Shown one piece after another: positions 1-5,978 of a stretch of 5,978 bases of DNA. The stretch's first letter is position 1. Every line of letters starts with the position of its first letter. The stretch lies in contig JAEWAA010000562.1 of assembly GCA_023391955.1 (NCBI GenBank), forward strand, positions 1 through 5,978, written 5' to 3'. The stretch is from Bacillota bacterium (GTDB lineage: Bacteria; Bacillota; Bacilli; Paenibacillales; NBRC-103111). The position numbers and the translations under genes were made by a program. The notes below the pieces were generated by a model. The model did no database searches and was not told the DNA's origin. It was given only the letters and a program-made list of their open reading frames with translations.

Positions 1-1457
1 TCCAGAAGGAATCCAGGGCGATCCGCAGCTTCACACTGTGGACCTGCGCGGTGATCGGGCTTCTGATCCTGCTTGCCTCCTGGTTCGGTTCGCGGAACAT
101 GTACCGGCCTATCCGGGTCCTGCATGACAACCTGATTGAACCGAATGAAGAGGGGACGAAGGAACCTTCGGAGGAGGACCATCTCCAGCGGATCGGCCAC
201 CGGGTGCGGGGGATGCTGGATATTGAAAAGAAGATGACCAGCCAGCTGCAGATGGTCCAGTCCCAGCTGAAGTCTTCTTTTGTCCAACGGCTGCTGCTTG
301 GGGATGTGACCAAACGGGAGATATCGGAGAAGCAGGAGCGGTACGGATTTTCCCGCAATTGGAGGCTGTTGAAGGTGATGACGGTGGAGATCGATACGCT
401 GGAGGGCACCCGGTATGAGGAGAAGGATACGGATCTTCTGCTGTTTGCCATCAGCAATATGGTGGGGGAAATGCTTCCTCCTTCCAGACAGCTGATACCG
501 GTGGTGCTGAACAACCGGCAATGGAGCATTCTGGGAACAGAAGGCGGGGAACCCAAGGAGTGGAACCGGGAAATTCAGCAATGGGCCGAAGGCATCCAGC
601 AGGCGGTGGCGGAATATCTGGGCATCACCGTCAGCATCGGGATCAGCCAGCCCCTGGAGGACTGGAGCGGTATCCCGGCGGGTTTAAAACAAGCGGAGGA
701 AACGCTGAAATACCGGCTGATGCTGGGCAATGAGGCGATTATCTACAGCGAGGATGTGCTGTCCGAGCCCGAGGAGGATGTCCGTTATCCGGTCAAGCTG
801 GAGCAGGAGCTGATCTCTGCCATCAAGAACGGATACCGCCAGCAGGCGGAGGAGAAGCTGCGGTCGCTGATGCAGGAGCTGGTGAAGCCTCCGTTCCACT
901 TCCAGGAGTACCAGTTGTCCTTACTGCGGATCATGACGGAAATCGGCAGTCTGCTGCAGGAGGAGAGCATTCCCTTGCGGATGATCATCCGGGGGGAGCA
1001 GCCGCTGATGGAGCAGATGTCCGCCAACCGGACGGTGGAGGATATGGAAGGCTGGTTTATCGAGAAGCTGATCCTCCCGGTTATCGAGCTGCTGGAGGAG
1101 CGGCGGAGCAGCCAGTTCCAGAAAATCTCCGATGCGGTAATCGGCATGATCCACCAGGATTTCGACACGGATCTGACTCTGGAACTGTGTGCCTCGCGGA
1201 TCGATTATCATCCCCATTATGTGAGCAAGGTATTCCGCCAGGAAACCGGCGTGAACTTCAGTGAATATCTGCTGAAGCACCGGCTCCAGATGGCCAAAAG
1301 GTGGCTGACGGAAACCGACATGACCATTACCGAAATGGCCGAAAAGCTGAAATACACCAATCCCACAAACTTCATCCGCTATTTCCGCAAAATTGAGGGA
1401 ATTACTCCCGGCCAATACCGGGAGATGAACGGATCCTCCCTCCGGAGAACGGAGTAG
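1..1457 (+). CDS. Membrane-anchored AraC-family transcriptional regulator, 5' end missing
   Basis: The reading frame is open from the left edge (first full codon at base 3), giving 484 residues to the TAG stop. The GTG at base 51 lies inside a transmembrane helix and is not a credible start. Residues about 10-28 form a hydrophobic helix, followed by a HAMP-like linker (MYRPIRVLHDNL) and a charged helical segment. Residues about 91-251 resemble the degenerate GGDEF-like domain of YesN/YesS-type regulators (VSIGIS near the end); no GGDEF active-site motif is present, so it is not a cyclase. Residues about 374-475 are a two-helix-turn-helix AraC DNA-binding domain (LELCASRIDYHPHYVSKVF, then ITEMAEKLKY and the family signature YFRKIEGITPGQYR). 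Such proteins usually have an extracellular sensor between two membrane helices and total about 700-780 residues, so the sensor and first helix lie before the window. It probably activates nearby sugar-uptake or lyase genes. Its family is clear; its ligand and targets are inferred. Confidence 0.93.
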   Translation, partial: QKESRAIRSFTLWTCAVIGLLILLASWFGSRNMYRPIRVLHDNLIEPNEEGTKEPSEEDHLQRIGHRVRGMLDIEKKMTSQLQMVQSQLKSSFVQRLLLGDVTKREISEKQERYGFSRNWRLLKVMTVEIDTLEGTRYEEKDTDLLLFAISNMVGEMLPPSRQLIPVVLNNRQWSILGTEGGEPKEWNREIQQWAEGIQQAVAEYLGITVSIGISQPLEDWSGIPAGLKQAEETLKYRLMLGNEAIIYSEDVLSEPEEDVRYPVKLEQELISAIKNGYRQQAEEKLRSLMQELVKPPFHFQEYQLSLLRIMTEIGSLLQEESIPLRMIIRGEQPLMEQMSANRTVEDMEGWFIEKLILPVIELLEERRSSQFQKISDAVIGMIHQDFDTDLTLELCASRIDYHPHYVSKVFRQETGVNFSEYLLKHRLQMAKRWLTETDMTITEMAEKLKYTNPTNFIRYFRKIEGITPGQYREMNGSSLRRTE

Positions 1458-1465
1458 GAACATGC

Positions 1466-1500
1466 AGACCGGCCTGATTGCAGGCTGGTCTTTTTGTTGT
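1466..1500 (+). terminator. Rho-independent terminator of the AraC-type regulator gene
   Basis: An 11-bp stem (AGACCGGCCTG at 1466-1476 with CAGGCTGGTCT at 1481-1491, one G-U pair) closes a four-base ATTG loop and runs straight into a T-rich tract (1491-1500). It lies 8 bases after the regulator's stop codon. It suggests that the following lyase gene is mainly transcribed from its own promoter and not by read-through. Confidence 0.9.
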
Positions 1501-1699
1501 CGGGTGTTGCCTATTCTTCGTTCTTACCAAATGATCGGTGTACCTGAAGAAGTGACAGCATCGGCGTTTCCCTGCGTTTCATGAAGAAATGAATATAGAC
1601 GGTCATCGGTCTTTGCCGGAGAATAGAGCAGAAGGAATCTTGGTTTCTAGAGGAGGGATGCCGGTTTTGTGGGGGCTTACACATTTTATTCTGCATAGC

Positions 1700-1707
1700 A
1701 GGGGAGG
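1700..1707 (+). promoter_or_regulatory. Ribosome binding site of the secreted lyase gene
   Basis: AGGGGAGG lies nine bases before the ATG at 1717. It fixes that ATG as the start. The other nearby ATG at 1709 is out of frame and too close to the site. Confidence 0.85.
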
Positions 1708-1716
1708 AATGAAAGG

Positions 1717-4700
1717 ATGAAGCTTTTCCGGTTTAGAAAATGGACAGCCGTGTTGTTGGCGGCGGCAATGGCATTGAGCTTGTTGGGGCTTCCTGTTGTA
1801 TCCGCAAATGAGAAAGCGGTTACAATGGGGCCGGCCGTGGATACGGTTACTTCGGCGGTTTATACCGCTTCAGGGAATCTGTTATTCTCCGATGATTTTG
1901 AGGACGGCAATTCCAATGGCTGGTCAGGCTCCAGCGGTTATTCCGTGGCGGCGGACGGCAGTACGATGGTATTCAAACAAACCTATACCACCGGGTCTAC
2001 GACCCGTTACCAGGCTGCAGGCGATTCCGCTTGGACCAGCTATTCGATGGAAGCGTGGGTGAAAAACTACACGGAGAATAATGTGGTAGGGGTGTTGGGC
2101 CGGTACCGCAGCGCGGACAACCACTATGGGCTGCGGATTCATACGGCTAACAATGCCGTTATCCTCAATAAAGTGGTCAATGGCACCAGCACGACACTGG
2201 GCTCCTATTCCATGACCCTGAATCCCGGCATCGCTTATCTGCTGAAGCTGGAAATGGACGGTTCCACCATTACCGGATACGTGGATAATGTGCCTGTTAT
2301 TTCTGTTACTGACACCACCTTTCCCTCTGGCCGGATTGCCGTTGGCGGGTACAGCAAGGGCAGCTATGCGGTAGATAATGTCCAAGTGGTGGACAAACGA
2401 ATTCCCACCCGGATGACGGCTGCTCCCCAAAATGCGGTGCTGCTGAAGGATGAGAGCCGGCAGTATACGGCCGCTGTCTATGACCAAAGCAATCTGGCCA
2501 TGACCGGTTTGCAAAGTGTCTGGACCAGCGCCGACCCTACCGTGGCTATTGTCAGCCCCGCCGGTGTGGTCACAGGGATTGGCGCGGGAAGCACTACCAT
2601 TCAGGCCGCTTACGGTTCCTTGTCCGCCCAGGCGCCGGTGACGGTCCAGGAGCTGGTGCCGGAGACGCCGTTGGATACACTGCGCACACTCAGTCCGATC
2701 GTGACCGACGGCATATTGGATGAGGGGGTTTGGAACATCAACCGGACAGCCCGCAAAACGGTAATGGGCACAGTGGACAATACGGTGATGTTCGGCACCT
2801 TGTACGATGCGGATTATTTGTATGTGGGCGTATCGGTTACGGATCCTAATCTCTGGAACGACTCCAAGGACGCGTACGATGACGATTCCGTGGAGGTATT
2901 TCTGGATGCGGACCACAGCCGGGGCTCCGTCTTGGACATCCACGACTGGCATTTCCGTAAGGGGTACAATGATACGGCATTGTTTGAGCGGCTGAATGAA
3001 ACCGTTGGGACTCAGCATGCCTGGTCAGCGGTGGACGGAGGCTATGCCGTGGAGCTGGCGATTCCCTGGAAGAACCTTGGCTTAACTCCTGCCGCCGGTA
3101 TGACCCTGGGTTTTGATCTGGCTGTCAACGACGACGATAATGCCGGGACACGGGAGGGCCAGCTAGTGTGGTCCGGTATCGCGGATAACTACAAAAACAC
3201 TATGGGCTACGGGGAGCTAACTTTGTCTGCTGCCACAGTGGGCACACCGCCTGTTCCTCCGGCACAGCCGCAGCAAATGGACCGTTACGTGACTCCGGCG
3301 GGAGCCGGGCTGAAGGACGGCACTAGTTGGGCCAACGCTTTCCAAGGTGACTTGGAGGGTGGATTGCAGGCTGCCTGGGCAGCAACGGGCAAAACCAATA
3401 CTCTTTTTGTGGGCAGCGGCACCTATGCGGTTCCCCAAACCTTGAATCTGACAGGAGGAGGCCAGGACCTTCTGCATATGAAGAAGCTGGCCGGAGTGGA
3501 TACCGGCGCAGGCAAGCCGGTGTTCCAGGGGGACTATACCCTGGCTAACCAGCTGCAGCGTTCCTTCATCAACGCACCCTTGGGCGTCAGCTACTGGCAG
3601 ATTGAGAACATCGTCATCCGCAATTATTTCTATGGTATTTATGTCAACGGCCAGCATGAGGGCATCCGGGTGTTCGATGTGGATGTGCATGACATGAGCG
3701 ACGGCATCTACTTCTGGGGCAGGGCCACCCGCTCCAATCCGGCAGCAGGCACACATGATATTCTCGTGAAGGGCGGGGAATACACGAACTATACGAAGAG
3801 TGCGGTCCGTTTCCGCAACGGCAATTATATGGCCGCTGTCATCGGCGTTAATGCGGATGCAGGCGGGCAGGCCAACTGGGCGCCGGGCAACTTCCCTATG
3901 GGCTTTCGGATCGGCAATTCTCCGGCGGAATCCGACTATATTTTCGAGCATGATATTGTGTTCCAGGATGTAGTGAGCCGCAACAGCTGGCATCAGGACG
4001 ATGCCGGAAGCTATTGGAACGGCGACGGTTTTACTGCAGAGCGGGCGGCCTACAATATCACCTATCTGCGCAGCAAGGCCTTCGATAACACCGACGGCGG
4101 CTGGGATGACAAGTCCCGGAATCCGGTGCTCATCGATACCGTATCCTTCGGCAACAAGCGCAATTACCGCTATTGGTCAGCAGATAAGGCTACCTTCATC
4201 CGTACGGTGGGCGGCTATTCCTTCAAACGCGGGGGAAGCGGCGATTCCGTAGGGCTGTGGGTCGGCGGCAACGGCAGGCTGGACGCATATTTCAGCACCT
4301 TTTTCAACAACTATCATTCGGAGGTGATGCTGGAGGAAGCCAACCAAGTGCGGATTTATGATTCCATTATCGCCAAAACCAACGGCACAAACCTGTTTCA
4401 TGTAGTCAGCGGTAGTCTGGAATCCGTCCGTAGTGACGAATATGTGCAGGGGGTAAAAGGCACCGACCCGCAGTTCGTGAACGGAACCAATGCGGAGTGG
4501 GAGGGCGGAAGCACAGATTTTAACAGCCAGGCCTTCGGCACCGCCAAGGGATATCATTATCCCGGTCCCAACACAGCTCCTTATACGGTCCAGCTCCAAG
4601 CGGCTCCGCTGAGCCTGGGATTGCTGGGACAGCAAAGTCTGCTGGCGCAGGTACTGGATGAGCAGGGTAATCCGGTGAGTGATCCCGAAGCAGTCATTTG

Positions 4701-4845
4701 GTACAGCGAAGACGCGTCTATTGCCAGGCTGCTGCAATCCCGTGGGGCTGGAGCGGTGGTGCAAGGGCTCTACACAGGTGTTACGGAGCTTGTCGCTGTC
4801 TACAAAGGCGCTGAAGCCCGGATTCAAGTAACGGTTACGCCGTAA
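1717..4845 (+). CDS. Secreted multidomain right-handed beta-helix protein, PL9-like polysaccharide lyase with CBM9-like and Big_2 domains
   Basis: The product has 1042 residues. Residues 1-30 are a Sec signal peptide (basic MKLFRFRKW, hydrophobic core, likely cleavage after VVSA). Residues about 55-227 form a LamG/DUF1080-like beta-sandwich (LLFSDDFEDGNSNGW to YAVDNVQVVD). Residues about 231-312 are a Big_2 Ig-like domain. Residues about 318-504 are CBM9-like (DGILDEGVW at 331, DDSVEVFLD at 389, IPW at 449). A Pro/Gln-rich linker (505-522) leads to a right-handed parallel beta-helix (about 523-948) beginning RYVTPAG. This contains three PL9 landmarks: NGDGF with Asp770, NTDGGWD with Asp793 and Asp797, and SFKRGG with Lys837. 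Residues about 956-1042 are a second Big_2 domain. PL9 enzymes cleave acidic polysaccharides such as pectate by calcium-assisted beta-elimination; the helix fits that family but is divergent, and residue 794 is Gly where the calcium site normally has Asp. The protein has no cysteine, no SLH domain and no sortase motif, so it is probably released. Fold and secretion are sure; lyase activity is likely; the substrate is unknown. Confidence 0.9.
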   Translation: MKLFRFRKWTAVLLAAAMALSLLGLPVVSANEKAVTMGPAVDTVTSAVYTASGNLLFSDDFEDGNSNGWSGSSGYSVAADGSTMVFKQTYTTGSTTRYQAAGDSAWTSYSMEAWVKNYTENNVVGVLGRYRSADNHYGLRIHTANNAVILNKVVNGTSTTLGSYSMTLNPGIAYLLKLEMDGSTITGYVDNVPVISVTDTTFPSGRIAVGGYSKGSYAVDNVQVVDKRIPTRMTAAPQNAVLLKDESRQYTAAVYDQSNLAMTGLQSVWTSADPTVAIVSPAGVVTGIGAGSTTIQAAYGSLSAQAPVTVQELVPETPLDTLRTLSPIVTDGILDEGVWNINRTARKTVMGTVDNTVMFGTLYDADYLYVGVSVTDPNLWNDSKDAYDDDSVEVFLDADHSRGSVLDIHDWHFRKGYNDTALFERLNETVGTQHAWSAVDGGYAVELAIPWKNLGLTPAAGMTLGFDLAVNDDDNAGTREGQLVWSGIADNYKNTMGYGELTLSAATVGTPPVPPAQPQQMDRYVTPAGAGLKDGTSWANAFQGDLEGGLQAAWAATGKTNTLFVGSGTYAVPQTLNLTGGGQDLLHMKKLAGVDTGAGKPVFQGDYTLANQLQRSFINAPLGVSYWQIENIVIRNYFYGIYVNGQHEGIRVFDVDVHDMSDGIYFWGRATRSNPAAGTHDILVKGGEYTNYTKSAVRFRNGNYMAAVIGVNADAGGQANWAPGNFPMGFRIGNSPAESDYIFEHDIVFQDVVSRNSWHQDDAGSYWNGDGFTAERAAYNITYLRSKAFDNTDGGWDDKSRNPVLIDTVSFGNKRNYRYWSADKATFIRTVGGYSFKRGGSGDSVGLWVGGNGRLDAYFSTFFNNYHSEVMLEEANQVRIYDSIIAKTNGTNLFHVVSGSLESVRSDEYVQGVKGTDPQFVNGTNAEWEGGSTDFNSQAFGTAKGYHYPGPNTAPYTVQLQAAPLSLGLLGQQSLLAQVLDEQGNPVSDPEAVIWYSEDASIARLLQSRGAGAVVQGLYTGVTELVAVYKGAEARIQVTVTP

Positions 4846-4859
4846 CCCTTTTGATAGCG

Positions 4860-4889
4860 CTGCCATTCAGCGTCTGAGGGGTATATAAT
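4860..4889 (+). promoter_or_regulatory. Candidate sigma-A promoter for the second beta-helix gene
   Basis: A perfect -10 box TATAAT lies at 4884-4889. The best -35 is CTGCCA at 4860-4865 (four of six bases match TTGACA) with an 18-base spacer. Transcription would start near G4896, giving a leader of about 66 bases before the ATG at 4962. The -10 is strong and the -35 only moderate. The position just after the upstream stop codon supports separate transcription of the third gene. Confidence 0.55.
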
Positions 4890-4892
4890 GGA

Positions 4893-4930
4893 AAAGGGCA
4901 GCTTTCGTCTCCGGACGGGGGCTGCCGTTT
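4893..4930 (+). other. Very stable hairpin: 5' leader stem-loop or terminator of the lyase gene
   Basis: GGCAGC (4897-4902) pairs with GCTGCC (4921-4926), TTT (4903-4905) with GGG (4918-4920) through wobbles, and CGTC (4906-4909) with GACG (4914-4917). This closes a TCCG loop, which in RNA is a C(UCCG)G tetraloop of the extra-stable UNCG class. Outside a G/G mismatch, AAA (4893-4895) can pair with TTT (4928-4930). It lies 50 bases after the lyase stop and could be its terminator, but the following T tract is poor (GTTTGC). It also begins almost exactly at the predicted start of the next transcript, so it may be a protective 5'-terminal hairpin. It could serve both roles. Confidence 0.75.
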
Positions 4931-4941
4931 GCATCATCCAT

Positions 4942-4950
4942 AAAGGGGTG
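4942..4950 (+). promoter_or_regulatory. Ribosome binding site of the second beta-helix gene
   Basis: AAAGGGGTG resembles AAAGGAGGTG with one base missing. It ends 11 bases before the ATG at 4962, a little farther than usual. An in-frame TAA at 4941-4943 leaves no room for a longer protein with a signal peptide, so ATG 4962 is the natural start. Confidence 0.65.
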
Positions 4951-4961
4951 TTCTGTGCAAA

Positions 4962-5978
4962 ATGGAGACAAACGGAAATGTTACGTCTCCCCTTTGGGGA
5001 GAGACTGGCGAGCTGTGGAAGCCTGAGGGGCGTCTGCCGGATTTTTCGTATGCCGGTTACGCCTGCGGGAACCGGGAGCTGCCCCGGCCGGCGGCAACTG
5101 CCAATGTCCGGGACTTCGGCGCTGCTGGAGACGGTGAGCAGGATGATACCGCAGCTTTTGAGCGGGCAATGGCGCTAATGGGGACGGGCGTATTATGGAT
5201 TCCTCCGGGATGTTACAAGCTCTCAGGCCGGCTCCGGCTGAATAGGAGCGGTGTTGTGCTTCGAGGAGCGGGGGCGGAGGAGACGATCCTGCGCTTTACG
5301 CGTCATCTGACGGACATCAGCCCCGATTGGGGCGCCACCACAACCGGGGAACGGACCTCCAACTATTCCTGGTCCGGCGGACTCATCACCATTGCCGGGG
5401 ATTTCCGTACGGTGCCTGTTGCTTCCATTGTCCGGGAGGCAGCTTATGGTGAACGTACACTCTATGTGGATTCCACCGCCGGGCTGATGCCGGGAGACCG
5501 GATTGAGGTGTTCCAGGAGGATTCGGCCGACAACTCCTTGGCTGCTCATCTGTACAGCGGCGATCCGGGGGATACGGATAAGCTCTGGGGAAGCACCACC
5601 GCCAGTCTTGTGGCGGAAATCGTGAGTGCCGGTGAAGGCTGCATCACCTTAAACCGAGGGCTGCGGTTTGACGTCCGGGCAGAATGGCAGCCGGCTATCC
5701 GGCAGTTCAGGCCGACGGTGGAGGAGGTGGGGATCGAGGGACTAACTTTGGAGTTTCCCGATGTTCCGTATGCCGGACACTTCCGTGAGCTGGGGTACAA
5801 CGGGATAGCCATTACCCACGCTTCGAATTGCTGGGTCCACGGCGTCACCATCCGTAATTCTGACTGCGGCATGATTCTGAAGGGGAGCTTCTGCACGGTC
5901 CGGAATCTGGTTATGGAATCCTTCCGCCAGCCTGACCTGGCCAGTGGCTGTACGGGACATCATGGTATCTATGTATAC
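4962..5978 (+). CDS. Right-handed beta-helix protein of the Pectate_lyase_3 / GH28-related type, no signal peptide, 3' end missing
   Basis: The frame is open for 339 codons from ATG 4962 to the last base of the window. Residues 11-33 (LWGETGELW, then GRLPDFSYAGY) are an N-terminal arm. Residues 48-85 show the classic beta-helix entry of Pectate_lyase_3 proteins: NVRDFGAAGDGEQDDTAAF, then VLWIPPGCY. The following GRLRLNRSGVVLRGAG and repeated short strands (GIAITHASNCWVHGVTIRN, GMILKGSFCTVRNLVM) are beta-helix coils, and the window ends near TGHHGI. Relatives act on polysaccharides as lyases or hydrolases; I cannot assign the reaction. There is no signal peptide or membrane segment, and seven cysteines are present, which fits a cytoplasmic protein acting on imported oligosaccharides. 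It lies 116 bases downstream of the secreted lyase in the same direction, with a candidate promoter of its own. By comparison with the family, roughly 100-250 residues may be missing, including any C-terminal catalytic coils. Confidence 0.9.
   Translation, partial: METNGNVTSPLWGETGELWKPEGRLPDFSYAGYACGNRELPRPAATANVRDFGAAGDGEQDDTAAFERAMALMGTGVLWIPPGCYKLSGRLRLNRSGVVLRGAGAEETILRFTRHLTDISPDWGATTTGERTSNYSWSGGLITIAGDFRTVPVASIVREAAYGERTLYVDSTAGLMPGDRIEVFQEDSADNSLAAHLYSGDPGDTDKLWGSTTASLVAEIVSAGEGCITLNRGLRFDVRAEWQPAIRQFRPTVEEVGIEGLTLEFPDVPYAGHFRELGYNGIAITHASNCWVHGVTIRNSDCGMILKGSFCTVRNLVMESFRQPDLASGCTGHHGIYVY
4986..5002 (+). other. Hairpin inside the first codons of the second beta-helix gene
   Basis: TCTCCCC (4986-4992) and GGGGAGA (4996-5002) form a perfect 7-bp stem with a TTT loop, starting 24 bases after the A of the ATG. 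CCCCTTT (4989-4995) is also perfectly complementary to AAAGGGG of the ribosome binding site (4942-4948), so the two pairings exclude each other. The hairpin is seen directly; any regulatory role is inferred. Confidence 0.45.

Larger units (their letters stand above)
1458..1716. other. Intergenic region upstream of the secreted lyase gene
   Basis: This stretch of 259 bases holds the terminator at its left end and the lyase ribosome binding site at its right end. The promoter of the lyase gene should lie between, but I find no good sigma-A pair. The best -10-like hexamers are TATAGA at 1594-1599 and TATTCT at 1687-1692, each matching only four of six bases and without a good -35. A weak core would fit an activator-dependent promoter. 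Three ATCGG motifs start at 1534, 1560 and 1605. A small reading frame at 1658-1720 is treated under findings. No larger gene is supported on either strand. Confidence 0.6.

Noticed and set aside
51..53. GTG at base 51 as the start of the AraC regulator
   Set aside because: The frame is open to the left edge and this codon falls in the middle of a transmembrane helix, so the true start is outside the window.
273..755. Diguanylate cyclase activity of the GGDEF-like domain in the regulator
   Set aside because: The GGDEF/GGEEF active-site motif is absent. Degenerate GGDEF-like domains are normal in this regulator family.
921..1463. Antisense frame of 180 codons opposite the AraC regulator
   Set aside because: It covers the conserved DNA-binding domain on the other strand and begins at the terminator. 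No recognisable protein features.
1568..1582. Possible catabolite-repression (cre) site near ATGAAACG on the minus strand
   Set aside because: It is one base short of the required spacing between the ATG-AA part and the CG core, so it does not match the consensus.
1511..1696. Minus-strand frame of 61 codons in the intergenic region
   Set aside because: No ribosome binding site precedes its start (the upstream bases on that strand are pyrimidine-rich), and its composition does not resemble a known small protein.
1924..3018. Long antisense open frame (364 codons) opposite the lyase gene
   Set aside because: It lies wholly inside a well-supported gene with recognisable domains, and its translation is Arg/His/Ile-rich with no recognisable domain. 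It is a by-product of codon bias.
3217..4866. Two further antisense open frames (3217-3993 and 4177-4866) opposite the beta-helix region
   Set aside because: Both are shadows of the lyase coding sequence, show no domain, and have no independent support.
4888..5178. Plus-strand frame of 96 codons starting inside the TATAAT box
   Set aside because: Its start overlaps the promoter, it has no ribosome binding site, and the real beta-helix protein with the DFGAAGDG motif is read in another frame from 4962.

Overview
The window looks like a polysaccharide-utilisation locus from a Gram-positive bacterium, most likely Paenibacillus or a close relative. Three things point there: strong purine-rich Shine-Dalgarno sites, a membrane-anchored AraC-type regulator with a degenerate GGDEF-like domain, and a large modular Sec-secreted carbohydrate-active protein with Ig-like (Big_2) and CBM9-like modules. 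This assignment is inferred from gene style, not from a marker gene. All three genes lie on the + strand. I see no rRNA, tRNA, mobile element, CRISPR array or attachment site.

Bases 1-1457 are the 3' part of a one-component transmembrane AraC-family regulator whose N-terminus lies before the window. A good intrinsic terminator follows at 1466-1500. Bases 1458-1716 hold no convincing gene. They contain the terminator, three loose ATCGG-type repeats, a possible 20-codon leader reading frame ending on the next start codon, and a clear ribosome binding site.

Bases 1717-4845 encode a 1042-residue secreted, cysteine-free protein. In order it has a signal peptide, a LamG/DUF1080-like beta-sandwich, a Big_2 domain, a CBM9-like domain, a right-handed beta-helix with the landmarks of pectate lyase family 9 (PL9), and a C-terminal Big_2 domain. 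The apparent catalytic Lys is kept, but one of four expected calcium-binding Asp residues is Gly.

Bases 4846-4961 carry a perfect TATAAT box. A very stable hairpin (13-bp stem, UCCG tetraloop) begins about where transcription from that box would start. A third gene runs from 4962 past the right edge. It encodes a second beta-helix protein (Pectate_lyase_3 / GH28-related type) with no signal peptide and seven cysteines, so it is probably cytoplasmic.

A working model, inferred only: the regulator senses an external or transporter-bound sugar signal, the large secreted enzyme attacks an acidic polysaccharide outside the cell, and the third protein acts on imported fragments. The exact polysaccharide cannot be read from the sequence. 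The most unusual signals are the altered PL9-like calcium site and the RNA structures around the start of the third gene.
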